NCBI RefSeq assembly: GCF_016861845.1
Contig: NZ_BOLV01000001.1
Coordinates: forward strand, 62,001-126,000
DNA length: 64,000 nucleotides
Reading direction: 5' to 3'
Source of the DNA: Lacticaseibacillus suilingensis
GTDB lineage: Bacteria > Bacillota > Bacilli > Lactobacillales > Lactobacillaceae
The stretch's first letter is position 1. Each line of letters starts with the position of its first letter. Below the pieces are notes generated by a model. It did no database searches, was not told the origin of the DNA, and worked only from the letters and a program-made list of their open reading frames with translations. The position numbers and the translations under genes are program-made. Positions 17,128-25,213 of this stretch are shown piece by piece.

Positions 17128-17976
17128 ATGCAAAATGAAACGATTGCAGTGATGGCAGATGTGCACGGTAATGCGGGGGCATTGCGCGCAGTTTTGGCAG
17201 ATGCCAAGCAACATGCCGCAACGCGGTATTGGTTTTTGGGCGATTTGTTTTTACCAGGACCAAGCACCATCACGTTGATGAAGCTACTCGAAGATGTGCA
17301 ACCCGAGGTCTGGCTGAATGGCAATTGGGAATTGGATATGTATGCCATTATGGCCGGGCACTTTAGCTTGGATCACCCCAGTGCGGTGTACGTGGCGCGA
17401 CTAACTGAGTATGCGCGGCAGTTCATCTCGGAAGCGCAGTGGGACCAGTTAAAAGCGCATCCGATTGCCACCACGCTGACCGTGAATGGCTTAACCATCG
17501 GCTTATCGCACAATGACCGTAAGCGGCCAGGCGGGCGCGATTTGTACCCTGCGCAGCCGCAAGCTAATTTTGATCGGTTCGTGACTTCCGACCAAGACTT
17601 GGCGGTGTATGGCCATACCCATCAACAGCTGATGCGGCCGACGACTTCCGGCCAGCTGGTGATCAATCCCGGCGCAGTCGGCCAGCCGTATAGCCCATGG
17701 CAGCCGTTCTTTGATGATCAGCGGGCGCATTATGCCTTGCTCCACATCGACACCGCCGGCCGGCTTGACGTTGAATTCCGCAAGGTTGAATACGACATTG
17801 AAGCGGAAAAACAATTGGCCGCGGAAAAAGGTGTGCCGTATCTGGACCTGTATCGTTACCTGCGCGACACCGGCAACACGATTACGCATAATTTGCCGCT
17901 ACTCACCAAGGTGAATCAAGAGGAAGGTTACCTGCAGGATGTCGCGGCATATTACCACAAACCGTTGCCAGAATAG
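17128..17976 (+). CDS. Calcineurin-like metallophosphoesterase (YfcE/ApaH-like)
   Basis: The 282-residue protein has the binuclear metal motifs in order: MADVHGN (~9-15), FLGDLF (~36-41), GNWE (~65-68; the usual GNHD/E with Trp for His), SHND (~126-129) and YGHTHQQL (~154-161), then NPGAVGQP. It belongs to the Firmicutes cytoplasmic phosphodiesterase group whose natural substrates are mostly unknown. GGAGG lies 10 bases before ATG. The His-to-Trp change in GNWE is worth noting, since that His normally protonates the leaving group. Confidence 0.85.
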   Translation: MQNETIAVMADVHGNAGALRAVLADAKQHAATRYWFLGDLFLPGPSTITLMKLLEDVQPEVWLNGNWELDMYAIMAGHFSLDHPSAVYVARLTEYARQFISEAQWDQLKAHPIATTLTVNGLTIGLSHNDRKRPGGRDLYPAQPQANFDRFVTSDQDLAVYGHTHQQLMRPTTSGQLVINPGAVGQPYSPWQPFFDDQRAHYALLHIDTAGRLDVEFRKVEYDIEAEKQLAAEKGVPYLDLYRYLRDTGNTITHNLPLLTKVNQEEGYLQDVAAYYHKPLPE

Positions 17977-18030
17977 CCCACTGATGAAAGCCCTTTACTT
18001 ATGCTAGCGCCAGGTCTATTCTGAGTGAAA

Positions 18031-18198
18031 ATGAGGCATGGGGTGATTGCCGTGATTTGGTTTCTGGGCATTGGCATATACGGGTATTTTCTAATCGCAA
18101 AGCCGCAATATCGGCGGTTCATGATTCCGCTGACCAAGATTTTGATCGTGGGCTTGGCCCTGTATTTTCTGATCATGCGCTGGTGGCTTCAGCGCTAA
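18031..18198 (+). CDS. Small two-helix membrane protein (55 aa)
   Basis: A short open frame encodes MRHGVIAVIWFLGIGIYGYF... with two hydrophobic stretches (residues ~5-21 and ~33-49), separated by a basic loop (KPQYRRF), ending MRWWLQR. This is a credible tiny membrane protein with positive-inside charge. The start is uncertain: ATG 18031 has only GAGTGA upstream, and an in-frame GTG at 18043 follows TGAGG. It lies 54 bases after the phosphoesterase gene and just before a strong terminator, so it is probably co-transcribed. Function unknown. Confidence 0.55.
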   Translation: MRHGVIAVIWFLGIGIYGYFLIAKPQYRRFMIPLTKILIVGLALYFLIMRWWLQR

Positions 18199-18211
18199 CG
18201 GTAGCGACAAT

Positions 18212-18246
18212 AAAAGCGTTCATTCACTGCGAATGAACGCTCTTTT
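18212..18246. terminator. Bidirectional terminator before brnQ end
   Basis: AGCGTTCATTC pairs with GAATGAACGCT across five bases, with A-run before and T-run after, between convergent genes. Confidence 0.88.
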
Positions 18247-18259
18247 CATGCCGGTCGGG

Positions 18260-19633
18260 CTATTCCATTTCTTGGGCGCCCGCGTGTTGTCGTTGTTGGA
18301 CGGCGTAAACCGTCAGGCCCAGCGCTAGGCCAATCAAGGCCGGCACCAGCCAGCCTAGGCCCACCGTGGCAAACGGTAGGTAATCGCGCAAATGCGTAAC
18401 CGCCAGCCCGACTGCGCTTTTACTGATCACAGCTGGGAAGGCAGCAACCATGTCCATGAGGGCGGGAACGACCGTGAACGCCACGACAAAGCCGTACACC
18501 ACCGGCGCCCGGTGGAACCAGGCGGAAGTGGTTGACAGGCCAATTAAGACCATGGCCAGCGGGTAAAGGAACATCAACATCGGCGTTGACCATTGGATGA
18601 TGGTTTCGAGGCCGAAGTTGGCCGTCAGGAACGAAGCAAAACTCATCATCGCGAGCCATGCCGTGTAGCTGACTTTGGGGAAATGCTTGTGAAAATCCTG
18701 GGCGAAGGCGGCCACCAAGCCCACCGCGGTGGTTAGGCAGGTGACCGTCAGCATGGTGGCCAAAAGCGCATGCCCGGCGGCACCGAAGTAGTAGGTGATG
18801 ATTTGGTTGAACGCAGTGCCGCCTTCAGCGCTGGCGGTGAAATAATTAGTCGACATCGCCCCGAGTAAAATCAGCAGCACATACACCAGACCAATTGCGG
18901 CAGTGGCGAGTACCCCAGCTTTGGCGGTCACCGCCGAAACGGTGCGATCTCGCTTTAAGCCTAAGCCCCGGACCGCCGTGACCACGGTGACGCCAAAGGC
19001 TAAACCTGCCAAGGCATCCATGGTGTTGTAGCCTTGCAAGAAGCCGTTCAGCAAGCCGGCCTGCTGGTAATGTGCCGTGACCGGCGCGCTACTTGGGGCA
19101 CCGAAGGGATGCAGGAAGCCGACGAAGAACACCACCGCCAGCAGCAGGAGGAAGGTCGGGTTCAGCACCTTGCCAATGGCACTCGTGATTTTGCGCTCTT
19201 TGTAGGATAGCAGGAATGCGGCCAAGAAAAACAAGGCAGAGAACACGAGCAAACCGGCACTACTCCATTGTTTCGGCAGCATCGGCGCAATGCCAGTGGT
19301 GAAAGCGACAGTGGCGGTCCGTGGCGTGCCGAACAACGGCCCAATGGTGGCGTGAATCAACACCATGAAGGTCAAGGCAAACCATTTACCCAGCGGTCGG
19401 CCGATATCATAGACTCCTTCGGCATGCGTGGCACTGATGGCCAGCACCGAAAGCAGCGGCAGCACCACCGCGGTGACCAAAAAGCCGAGGGTCGCTGGCA
19501 GCCAGTTGGCCCCAGCAATTTGCCCTAAGTGGAGAGGAAAAATCAGATTGCCGGCCCCGAAGAATAGGCCGAATAACATAGATGCCACCACGACATAATC
19601 GCGGGGCTTTAATTGGGGTTCTTCTAGTTGCAT
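18260..19633 (-). CDS. brnQ: Branched-chain amino acid:cation symporter BrnQ
   Basis: The 457-residue, 12-helix membrane protein belongs to the LIVCS family. The N-terminus RDYVVVASMLFGLFFGAGNLIFP is the family hallmark. It imports isoleucine, leucine and valine with a cation. The gene is preceded by a full T-box leader with an isoleucine-type specifier, so it is induced when charged tRNA is scarce, and it ends at a bidirectional terminator. AGGAGG precedes the ATG. Confidence 0.95.
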   Translation of the reverse strand: MQLEEPQLKPRDYVVVASMLFGLFFGAGNLIFPLHLGQIAGANWLPATLGFLVTAVVLPLLSVLAISATHAEGVYDIGRPLGKWFALTFMVLIHATIGPLFGTPRTATVAFTTGIAPMLPKQWSSAGLLVFSALFFLAAFLLSYKERKITSAIGKVLNPTFLLLLAVVFFVGFLHPFGAPSSAPVTAHYQQAGLLNGFLQGYNTMDALAGLAFGVTVVTAVRGLGLKRDRTVSAVTAKAGVLATAAIGLVYVLLILLGAMSTNYFTASAEGGTAFNQIITYYFGAAGHALLATMLTVTCLTTAVGLVAAFAQDFHKHFPKVSYTAWLAMMSFASFLTANFGLETIIQWSTPMLMFLYPLAMVLIGLSTTSAWFHRAPVVYGFVVAFTVVPALMDMVAAFPAVISKSAVGLAVTHLRDYLPFATVGLGWLVPALIGLALGLTVYAVQQRQHAGAQEME

Positions 19634-19635
19634 AG

Positions 19636-19950
19636 GGTTTCCTCCTGATTGGTTTGCAATCGCGGCACCAAAAAACGCACCCTCATTCCGAAAATATCGG
19701 AATTAAGGGTGCGCTGCACGTTACCACCTTAAATCGTTGCCCTGTCACCACGGCAACCTCTATCTGTACGGCCAAAAAAGGCGATACATGACCACGATAA
19801 TGGGTGGTTGCCATGGCACGTTACTTAATTCGGTGCCCCGCTCGAAAGGGATATTCGCCGCTACCTTTGTGCTTCCTCTCACCTCACGAAGCTCGCTGAC
19901 CAAAGAAAGGCGGCTACTGATCTTTCTCATTGCAATTTGATTTGTTAGCG
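19636..19950 (-). ncRNA. T-box riboswitch of brnQ, isoleucine specifier
   Basis: Read on the minus strand, the leader starts with AATGAGAAAGATCAGTAG, typical of T-box Stem I with its AGTA bulge. A specifier region CGAATATCCC offers ATC (Ile) at 19852-19850. The T-box core AAGGTGGTAACGTGC occupies 19730-19716 (consensus AGGGTGGNACCGCG). It is followed by an intrinsic terminator, GCGCACCCTTAATTCCG/CGGAATGAGGGTGCG with a T run, at 19713-19670. Uncharged tRNA-Ile would stabilise the antiterminator and turn on brnQ. The Ile assignment rests on alignment by eye. Confidence 0.9.
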
Positions 19951-19953
19951 GTG

Positions 19954-19982
19954 AGTATACGCTGAGAAAACGTGGCGGTCAA
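19954..19982 (-). promoter_or_regulatory. Promoter of the brnQ T-box leader
   Basis: On the minus strand TTGACC and TATACT are exactly 17 bases apart, just upstream of the T-box leader. Confidence 0.8.
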
Positions 19983-20094
19983 GCCCGGACCTAAATCTTT
20001 TTCATCGACTGTGTGATTCAGTCGTTAGGCCGATTCACAGCTCGTTGGCTTCCGGTATAATGAAACTAATCAAGGCCAGTCAAAGGAGATTACC

Positions 20095-20529
20095 ATGAAA
20101 ATTCGTTATGTTGGTTTCGCGCTTGCCCTGCTCCTGGTGAGCGGCCTCGGCGCATGCGGCGTCCATGAGGCCACCCCAACCAAAACGACCACCAGCAGCG
20201 CTGCCGCCTCGGTGCGCACCAAGAAACCGGCCGATTACCTGGCAGGGGTGCGGAGCCGGGGGTTATCGATTAAAGGCGTCGCTGATGTCGATGTGAACAA
20301 TCAACCACAGGCCGTGCAGGCCCAAAGCGGGGTGAAGTTTGTCACCGATAACAACACCGTGTTTACCCTGCTTCAGTTCAAGTCGCAGGCACTGGCCAAC
20401 CAAGCCCGTAGCTACTATGCACGTCAGGACAATCGGGTTTACAGCAATCGCGGGTTGCTTTTGACCGCCAGTCGCGGCATGGCCAAAGGCTGGTTTGAAA
20501 AATACCAACGTGCGATTTTCCGCCAGTAA
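20095..20529 (+). CDS. Small secreted lipoprotein
   Basis: The 144-residue protein has a lipoprotein signal peptide: basic MKIRY, a hydrophobic core and the lipobox SGLGAC with Cys at ~20. A Thr/Ser/Ala-rich linker follows, then a ~90-residue globular domain that I do not recognise. AAAGGAG precedes the ATG by 6 bases. It is followed closely by rpiA, but its function cannot be linked to it. Confidence 0.75.
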   Translation: MKIRYVGFALALLLVSGLGACGVHEATPTKTTTSSAAASVRTKKPADYLAGVRSRGLSIKGVADVDVNNQPQAVQAQSGVKFVTDNNTVFTLLQFKSQALANQARSYYARQDNRVYSNRGLLLTASRGMAKGWFEKYQRAIFRQ

Positions 20530-20609
20530 AGCCGCTGCCGCTTGACAGCACCAAAACTGCTCGCTAAAGTCAAGAGAGAAGCTTTGACATCACCATTTAG
20601 GAGGCAATC

Positions 20610-21299
20610 ATGGCGACACAAGACGAACTCAAGCAACAAGCAGCAACGCAGGCCGCAGCAATGGTGCAGCCAGACACCGTGCTCGGGGTCGGTACCGGCT
20701 CCACCGTGGCGTTTTTCATTGATGCACTAGGCGCCCGCAACCGGCAGACGCCGCTGAATCTGCAAGCGATTGTCACCACCTCGAATCGCAGCCGCCAGCA
20801 GCTTGAAGCCAATGGTTTTACGGTGAGTGAGCTGGCAGCGGTCGACCATGTGGATCTGTGCATCGATGGTGCCGACCGCGTTGACCATGACCTCAACGGC
20901 ATCAAAGGCGGCGGCGGGGCGCTGACACTTGAGAAAAACGTGGCCATCAACGCCACCCACAATGTCTGGATTGTCGATCAAAGCAAAGTGGTGGACCGGC
21001 TGGGCGGCTTTCCGCTGCCAGTAGAGGTCCTGCCTGTATCCTGCGAGCAGAACTTCCGCCGCTTTGACCAGCTGGCACTGCAGCCGCAGTACCGACTGAA
21101 CGAGGACGGTTCGCGTTATGTCACGCATTACGGCAACTACATCATTGACTTAGCCGTCGATCCGCTGCCAATTCCGGCTGGGCTCGCGGCCTTACTCGAT
21201 CAGACGGTCGGAGTCGTGGAACACGGGCTGTTTTTGAACATGACCGATGAAGTGCTGATTGCCACCCCAGAAAAAATTGAACACTGGACGCGCCAGTAA
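20610..21299 (+). CDS. rpiA: Ribose-5-phosphate isomerase A
   Basis: The 229-residue enzyme interconverts ribose-5-phosphate and ribulose-5-phosphate in the pentose phosphate pathway. Motifs are GVGTGSTVAFFIDAL (~27-41), DGADRVDHDLNGIKGGGGALTLEK (~85-108; catalytic Asp and the KGGGGALxxEK loop) and PVEVLPVSC. AGGAGG precedes the ATG by 6 bases. Length matches the family. Confidence 0.95.
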   Translation: MATQDELKQQAATQAAAMVQPDTVLGVGTGSTVAFFIDALGARNRQTPLNLQAIVTTSNRSRQQLEANGFTVSELAAVDHVDLCIDGADRVDHDLNGIKGGGGALTLEKNVAINATHNVWIVDQSKVVDRLGGFPLPVEVLPVSCEQNFRRFDQLALQPQYRLNEDGSRYVTHYGNYIIDLAVDPLPIPAGLAALLDQTVGVVEHGLFLNMTDEVLIATPEKIEHWTRQ

Positions 21300-21373
21300 G
21301 CGCGGAGTCAAAGTGATTGAGACATTATTTGAGACGAGGATAGGCACACGACTATTCCGGAACAGTACGAGCC

Positions 21374-21473
21374 AAAATGCGACGCCCTAGCCGTATAAGC
21401 CAACCGGCCTGCAAAACCTAAGTTCAGGTTTTACAGGCCGGTTGGCTTATACTCTGGGCTAAAACCGCATTTT
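21374..21473. repeat. Long nested intergenic palindrome
   Basis: Arms 21394-21419 and 21426-21451 pair over 26 bases with one mismatch across a 6-base loop. Outer blocks AAAATGCG (21374-21381) and CGCATTTT (21466-21473) continue the symmetry. It separates convergent rpiA and lysC but lacks a T run next to the stem, so it is more than, or other than, a standard terminator. Confidence 0.85.
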
Positions 21474-21492
21474 GTCTCAGCCTCATTTTCGT

Positions 21493-22854
21493 TTAGGCGT
21501 GGTGGTTACTGCTTAAGCCATAGATGGCTTGCACCGCGGCTTGGGCTTGCGCGTTTGGCACCGCCAGCATCAAACTGATGCGCGAGGCCCCTTGGTTGAT
21601 AACGGCTGGGGTGACGCCAGCGTCAGCCAAGGCCACCATGATGCGCGGCACCAGGTCGATGCTGGCGTAAAGGCCTTCGCCGACGACCATCACAATCGCG
21701 AGGTCATCAAGGCATTCCAAAGTGTCAGGCTGAATTTGGGCTTGAACTTCCTCGGTGATGGCCTGCTGCTTGGCGGCGGTCAGTTCATGCTTATCGATGA
21801 TGACAGTGAGGTCGTCGATCCCACTAGGCATATGTTCATAGGGCACACCGTAATTAGACAAGATCTGGAGTAGCTTCAAGGTGAAGCCAACTTGGGCGTT
21901 GATTAAGTAGCGGTGCAGGTAAAGCGCGGTGAAATCCTTCTTGGCGGCGACCCCAGTGATGTGGTGGTGATGTTTAACATTTTTCGTCGGTGAAATCAGC
22001 GTGCCCGGGGCAGTGGGGTCGTTGGTGTTTTTGATATTGACGCAAATGTTGGCTTCAATCACGGGAATCAAGGCTTCATCATTGAACACGGAAAAGCCGG
22101 CATACGCCAGTTCCCGCATTTCTCGGTAGGTCACCGTGTTGATTGCCCGGGGACCTTTGACCAGGTGTGGATCAGCGGCATAAACCCAGGAAACATCGGT
22201 GAAGTTCTCGTACAAGTCGGCGTGCAACCCGCGGGCGAGAATTGAACCGGTAATGTCCGAGCCGCCGCGCGGGAAAGTGACGATGCGCTGCTGTGCATCG
22301 AAGGCATAAAACCCTGGCACCACGATGTCGGCATCGGGGAAAGTGAATTGGGCTAAATTGCGATAGGTTTGCGGATCGACTTGCACATGGCCGGGCTGCC
22401 CAGCGAGCACAATCCCCAGCGTTTGGGGGCTGACAAAGCAGGCTGGCAGGCCTTGCGCCTTCAGCACCGCGGCCACGAGTTGGGCATTCATGTGCTCGCC
22501 TTGGGCCATGAATGCATCCCGCAGATAGGCGGCGCTGCTGTAGGTTTGCTGGGTCAGGCTAATCAGGTGCGCCCGCAGTTTGGCCACCACGTCTTCAGCT
22601 AAGGCAAAGTGAGTTTGGATTTCGCTATACCGGGCCAAAATCACGTCAATCAGCGGCAGGGGGTCCTGCCGGCTGAGCACGGCATCGGCCAGTTCCTTCA
22701 GCAGGTCGGTGACTTTGGTATCGCCGGCATGGCGCTTGCCTGGGGCCGAGACCACAATCACGCGGCGCTGCGCATCGGCTTGAATAATGCGGCTGACTTT
22801 TTCCAGCTGGGCGCCGGTGGCCAAAGAGGAGCCCCCAAACTTAATGACTTTCAT
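21493..22854 (-). CDS. lysC: Aspartate kinase
   Basis: The 453-residue kinase makes aspartyl-phosphate, the first step towards lysine, threonine and methionine. The N-terminal MKVIKFGGSSLA is the kinase signature, and FPRGGSDITGS (~residue 200) is the substrate loop. Two ACT domains occupy ~310-450, where feedback inhibitors usually bind; which amino acid cannot be read. It is transcribed away from the lysine riboswitch operon, so that riboswitch does not control it. Confidence 0.93.
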   Translation of the reverse strand: MKVIKFGGSSLATGAQLEKVSRIIQADAQRRVIVVSAPGKRHAGDTKVTDLLKELADAVLSRQDPLPLIDVILARYSEIQTHFALAEDVVAKLRAHLISLTQQTYSSAAYLRDAFMAQGEHMNAQLVAAVLKAQGLPACFVSPQTLGIVLAGQPGHVQVDPQTYRNLAQFTFPDADIVVPGFYAFDAQQRIVTFPRGGSDITGSILARGLHADLYENFTDVSWVYAADPHLVKGPRAINTVTYREMRELAYAGFSVFNDEALIPVIEANICVNIKNTNDPTAPGTLISPTKNVKHHHHITGVAAKKDFTALYLHRYLINAQVGFTLKLLQILSNYGVPYEHMPSGIDDLTVIIDKHELTAAKQQAITEEVQAQIQPDTLECLDDLAIVMVVGEGLYASIDLVPRIMVALADAGVTPAVINQGASRISLMLAVPNAQAQAAVQAIYGLSSNHHA

Positions 22855-22919
22855 AATTTTCTCGCTCTTTTCTCATCAATTGGCTTAAAATTAGCGAAGC
22901 GTTCGGATTTTGTCAAGGG

Positions 22920-22948
22920 TTGACGGTCTCTGGTTATAATTGTATTCT
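22920..22948 (+). promoter_or_regulatory. Promoter region of the lysine riboswitch operon
   Basis: TTGACG (22920-22925) and TATTCT (22943-22948) are 17 bases apart. A perfect TATAAT at 22935-22940 is an alternative -10, but its best -35 (TTGTCA, 22910-22915) is 19 bases away. Confidence 0.6.
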
Positions 22949-22964
22949 AAGCTTAATCAAATAA

Positions 22965-23195
22965 CTGATAGAGGTTGCGGTCGCCATGAGTACCTTATCC
23001 AAGCCCTGACACGGGCAGTGCGGATAAGCGAAAGGGAACACCGCCGAAATCCGCTGGCGGGTGTTGCCACCGGCGGGTTGGGCTACTGGAGAAGATCCGG
23101 TGGACTGTCGCAGTCATGCGGGGCGCTATCGTTAATCAATGGTCATTTGACGTCCATCTGGTGAGCGAAACTGCGCACCAGATGGACGTTTTTAA
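22965..23195 (+). ncRNA. Lysine riboswitch (L-box) with terminator
   Basis: Conserved L-box elements occur in order: GATAGAGGTTGCG, GAGTACC, GCGAAAGGGA, CCGCCGAAAT, GCTGGCGG, GGGCTACTG, GTGGACTGTCG and GGCGCTATC (aptamer ~22965-23131). An intrinsic terminator, CGTCCATCTGGTG/CACCAGATGGACG plus T run, lies at 23151-23193. Lysine binding should end transcription before dapH. A frame opening inside this RNA is not a gene. Confidence 0.95.
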
Positions 23196-23211
23196 TCTAG
23201 GAGGAAAGTTT

Positions 23212-23928
23212 ATGCCAGCCCCATTTAATGCCGAACAAATCATCGATTACATTGCCAATGCCCCGAAAACCACACCGCTGCATGTCACGCTGGCTGGCGA
23301 TATGGCTAAGTTGAGTCCAGTACCGGCAGGCGTGCAGGCCTTTTTCGAGACTAAAACCGGTCAGTTGTACGGGGATGCCGGGGTGATCAAACCGTGGTTA
23401 ACCGCGAATCAAACAGCCACGACCTCAGTGCGGGTTGAAGCGCTTGGCCGCAACACCGGGGTCCCAATGCTCGACATCAGCACCGTGAACGCCCGGATTG
23501 AACCTGGCGCCATTATTCGCGAACATGTCACGATTGATGACAATGCCGTTATCATGATGGGCGCCATTATCAATATCGGGTCCAAAATCGGGGCCGGCAC
23601 CATGATCGACATGGGCGCCGTGCTGGGCGGCCGCGCCACCGTGGGCCAGCATTGCCACATCGGGGCCGGCGCAGTGCTGGCCGGGGTAGTAGAACCCGCT
23701 AGTGCGACCCCAGTCATCATTGAAGACGATGTGCTCGTTGGCGCCAACGCCGTGGTGATTGAAGGGGTGCATGTCGGCCAAGGCGCGGTCGTGGCCGCCG
23801 GCGCGATTGTGATTGACGATGTGCCAGCCGGCGCCGTTGTGGCCGGCGTACCGGCCAAAATCATCAAGATGAAGGATGATAAAACCGCCAGCGAAACTGG
23901 TTTGATCGACGCTTTGCGGAAGTTGTAG
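23212..23928 (+). CDS. dapH: Tetrahydrodipicolinate N-acetyltransferase
   Basis: The 238-residue protein acetylates tetrahydrodipicolinate, opening the acetylase branch of diaminopimelate/lysine synthesis. The N-terminal ~80 residues are the DapH-specific domain. Residues ~90-215 are a left-handed beta-helix of hexapeptide repeats (IEPGAI, IIREHV, IGAGTM, VGANAV), with [21 protein letters not shown] typical of DapH. The ATG 23212 follows TAGGAGGAAAG. First gene of the riboswitch-controlled operon. Confidence 0.95.
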   Translation: MPAPFNAEQIIDYIANAPKTTPLHVTLAGDMAKLSPVPAGVQAFFETKTGQLYGDAGVIKPWLTANQTATTSVRVEALGRNTGVPMLDISTVNARIEPGAIIREHVTIDDNAVIMMGAIINIGSKIGAGTMIDMGAVLGGRATVGQHCHIGAGAVLAGVVEPASATPVIIEDDVLVGANAVVIEGVHVGQGAVVAAGAIVIDDVPAGAVVAGVPAKIIKMKDDKTASETGLIDALRKL

Positions 23929-23934
23929 GCTGCC

Positions 23935-23985
23935 AACCAGGCTGCGGAGCTGGGCGCCCTTAGCCCGACTAACCAGGCTGCGGTT
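23935..23985 (-). repeat. Dispersed intergenic repeat, copy 2 (inverted)
   Basis: On the minus strand TCGGGCTAAGGGCG followed by AGCTCCGCAGCCTG aligns with the copies at 1981 and 44136. AACCAGGCTGCGG occurs twice here (23935 and 23971). It lies inside the lysine operon, between dapH and the deacetylase gene. Confidence 0.6.
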
Positions 23986-24049
23986 AGCCTGCCGTGCAGC
24001 TGTTTCGTGCGTTACTAACCGTCATCACTTTTCCTAAGAAAGGCCGCTT

Positions 24050-25213
24050 ATGCCAGCATTAACCGAATCCGAACTGATTCAAATCCGCCGCCACCTTCAT
24101 CAAATACCAGAGCTGGCGCTACATGAAACCCAAACCCAGGCTTATCTGGAGCAAGTCATCAATGCTTTAAATTGCCCGTGGCTGACCATTAAACACGTGC
24201 CCGCGGTGCCAACCGCGCTGTTGGTCCGCCTGCAAGGCACCGCGCCGCGCCGCACCATTGGTTACCGCACCGATATTGATGCGCTGCCAGTCACAGAAGA
24301 GACCGGTTTGCCGTTTGCCTCTCAGCATGCAGGCGTGATGCACGCGTGCGGCCATGATATCCATATGACCGTGGCGCTAGGCGTACTGGCCCATTTTGCC
24401 AGCGTTCAGCCGCGTGACAACTTGCTGTTTTTCTTCCAACCCGCGGAAGAAGCGGAGTATGGCGGCAAGCGGGTTTTCGATGCCGGGGCGTTTACCGGCG
24501 ACTGGCGGCCCGACGAATTTTACGGGCTGCATGATGATCCGCAGCTGCCAGCTGGCCAAATTGCCACGCGCATGGGCACCTTGTTTGCCGGCACCACTGA
24601 AATCCACGTCACGTTCACTGGTAAAAGCGGTCACGCTGCTTTTCCCCAAAAGGCCAATGATGCGATTGTGGCGGCAGCGGCGTTCGTCATGCAGGTGCAA
24701 ACCATCGTCGCCCGCAACGTGGATCCGGTGCGCGGTGGGGTGGTGACCCTGGGCACATTCCATGCCGGTACTATCGGTAATGTGATTGCCGGCAGTGCCC
24801 ATTTGGATGGCACCATCCGCGCCTTTCGCCAAAGCGATATTGAAATGATGCAGCAGCGCGTGCGGCGCATTGCCGAAGGCGTCGGGGCGACTTACGACGT
24901 GCAGGTCGCTTTGAAGCTGATTCAAGGCGGCTATATGCCTGTAGAAAACGCGCCGGCGCAAACCGAAGTTTTGATCGATTACATGACCCAAGCTCCTGAT
25001 GTGGATTTTGCCCTGGTTCCGCCGGCGATGACCGGCGAGGATTTCGGCTTTTTGCTCCAGCAGTTCCCAGGCACGATGGTCTGGCTGGGGGTGGGCGATC
25101 CGGCGCACAGCTTACACTCGGCCCAGCTTAATCCTGATGAAGCCGCGTTGATGCCAGGCGTGAAGGCCTGGGTGGGCTTTTTGACAGCACGAATGGAGGC
25201 AACTCATGTTTGA
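24050..25213 (+). CDS. N-acetyldiaminopimelate deacetylase (M20 amidohydrolase)
   Basis: The 387-residue metallopeptidase-fold enzyme fits the deacetylase that releases L,L-diaminopimelate after the aminotransferase step. Motifs are IRRHLHQIPELALHE (~11-25), GYRTDIDALPV (~72-82), MHACGHDIHM (~97-106; metal Cys/His), FFQPAEE (~130-136) and GLHDDPQLPAG. The usual GLH-x-x-P metal/His motif reads GLHDDP. It could be named as a generic aminoacyl amidohydrolase, but its place between dapH and dapA settles the role. It overlaps dapA by 8 bases. Confidence 0.9.
   Translation: MPALTESELIQIRRHLHQIPELALHETQTQAYLEQVINALNCPWLTIKHVPAVPTALLVRLQGTAPRRTIGYRTDIDALPVTEETGLPFASQHAGVMHACGHDIHMTVALGVLAHFASVQPRDNLLFFFQPAEEAEYGGKRVFDAGAFTGDWRPDEFYGLHDDPQLPAGQIATRMGTLFAGTTEIHVTFTGKSGHAAFPQKANDAIVAAAAFVMQVQTIVARNVDPVRGGVVTLGTFHAGTIGNVIAGSAHLDGTIRAFRQSDIEMMQQRVRRIAEGVGATYDVQVALKLIQGGYMPVENAPAQTEVLIDYMTQAPDVDFALVPPAMTGEDFGFLLQQFPGTMVWLGVGDPAHSLHSAQLNPDEAALMPGVKAWVGFLTARMEATHV

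Noticed and set aside
21374-21473. CRISPR-like array
   Set aside because: There is one inverted repeat, not spaced direct repeats; no cas genes occur in the window.
23116-23211. Upstream start for dapH inside the leader
   Set aside because: This stretch is the end of the lysine riboswitch and its terminator; ATG 23212 has AGGAGG and matches the DapH N-terminus.
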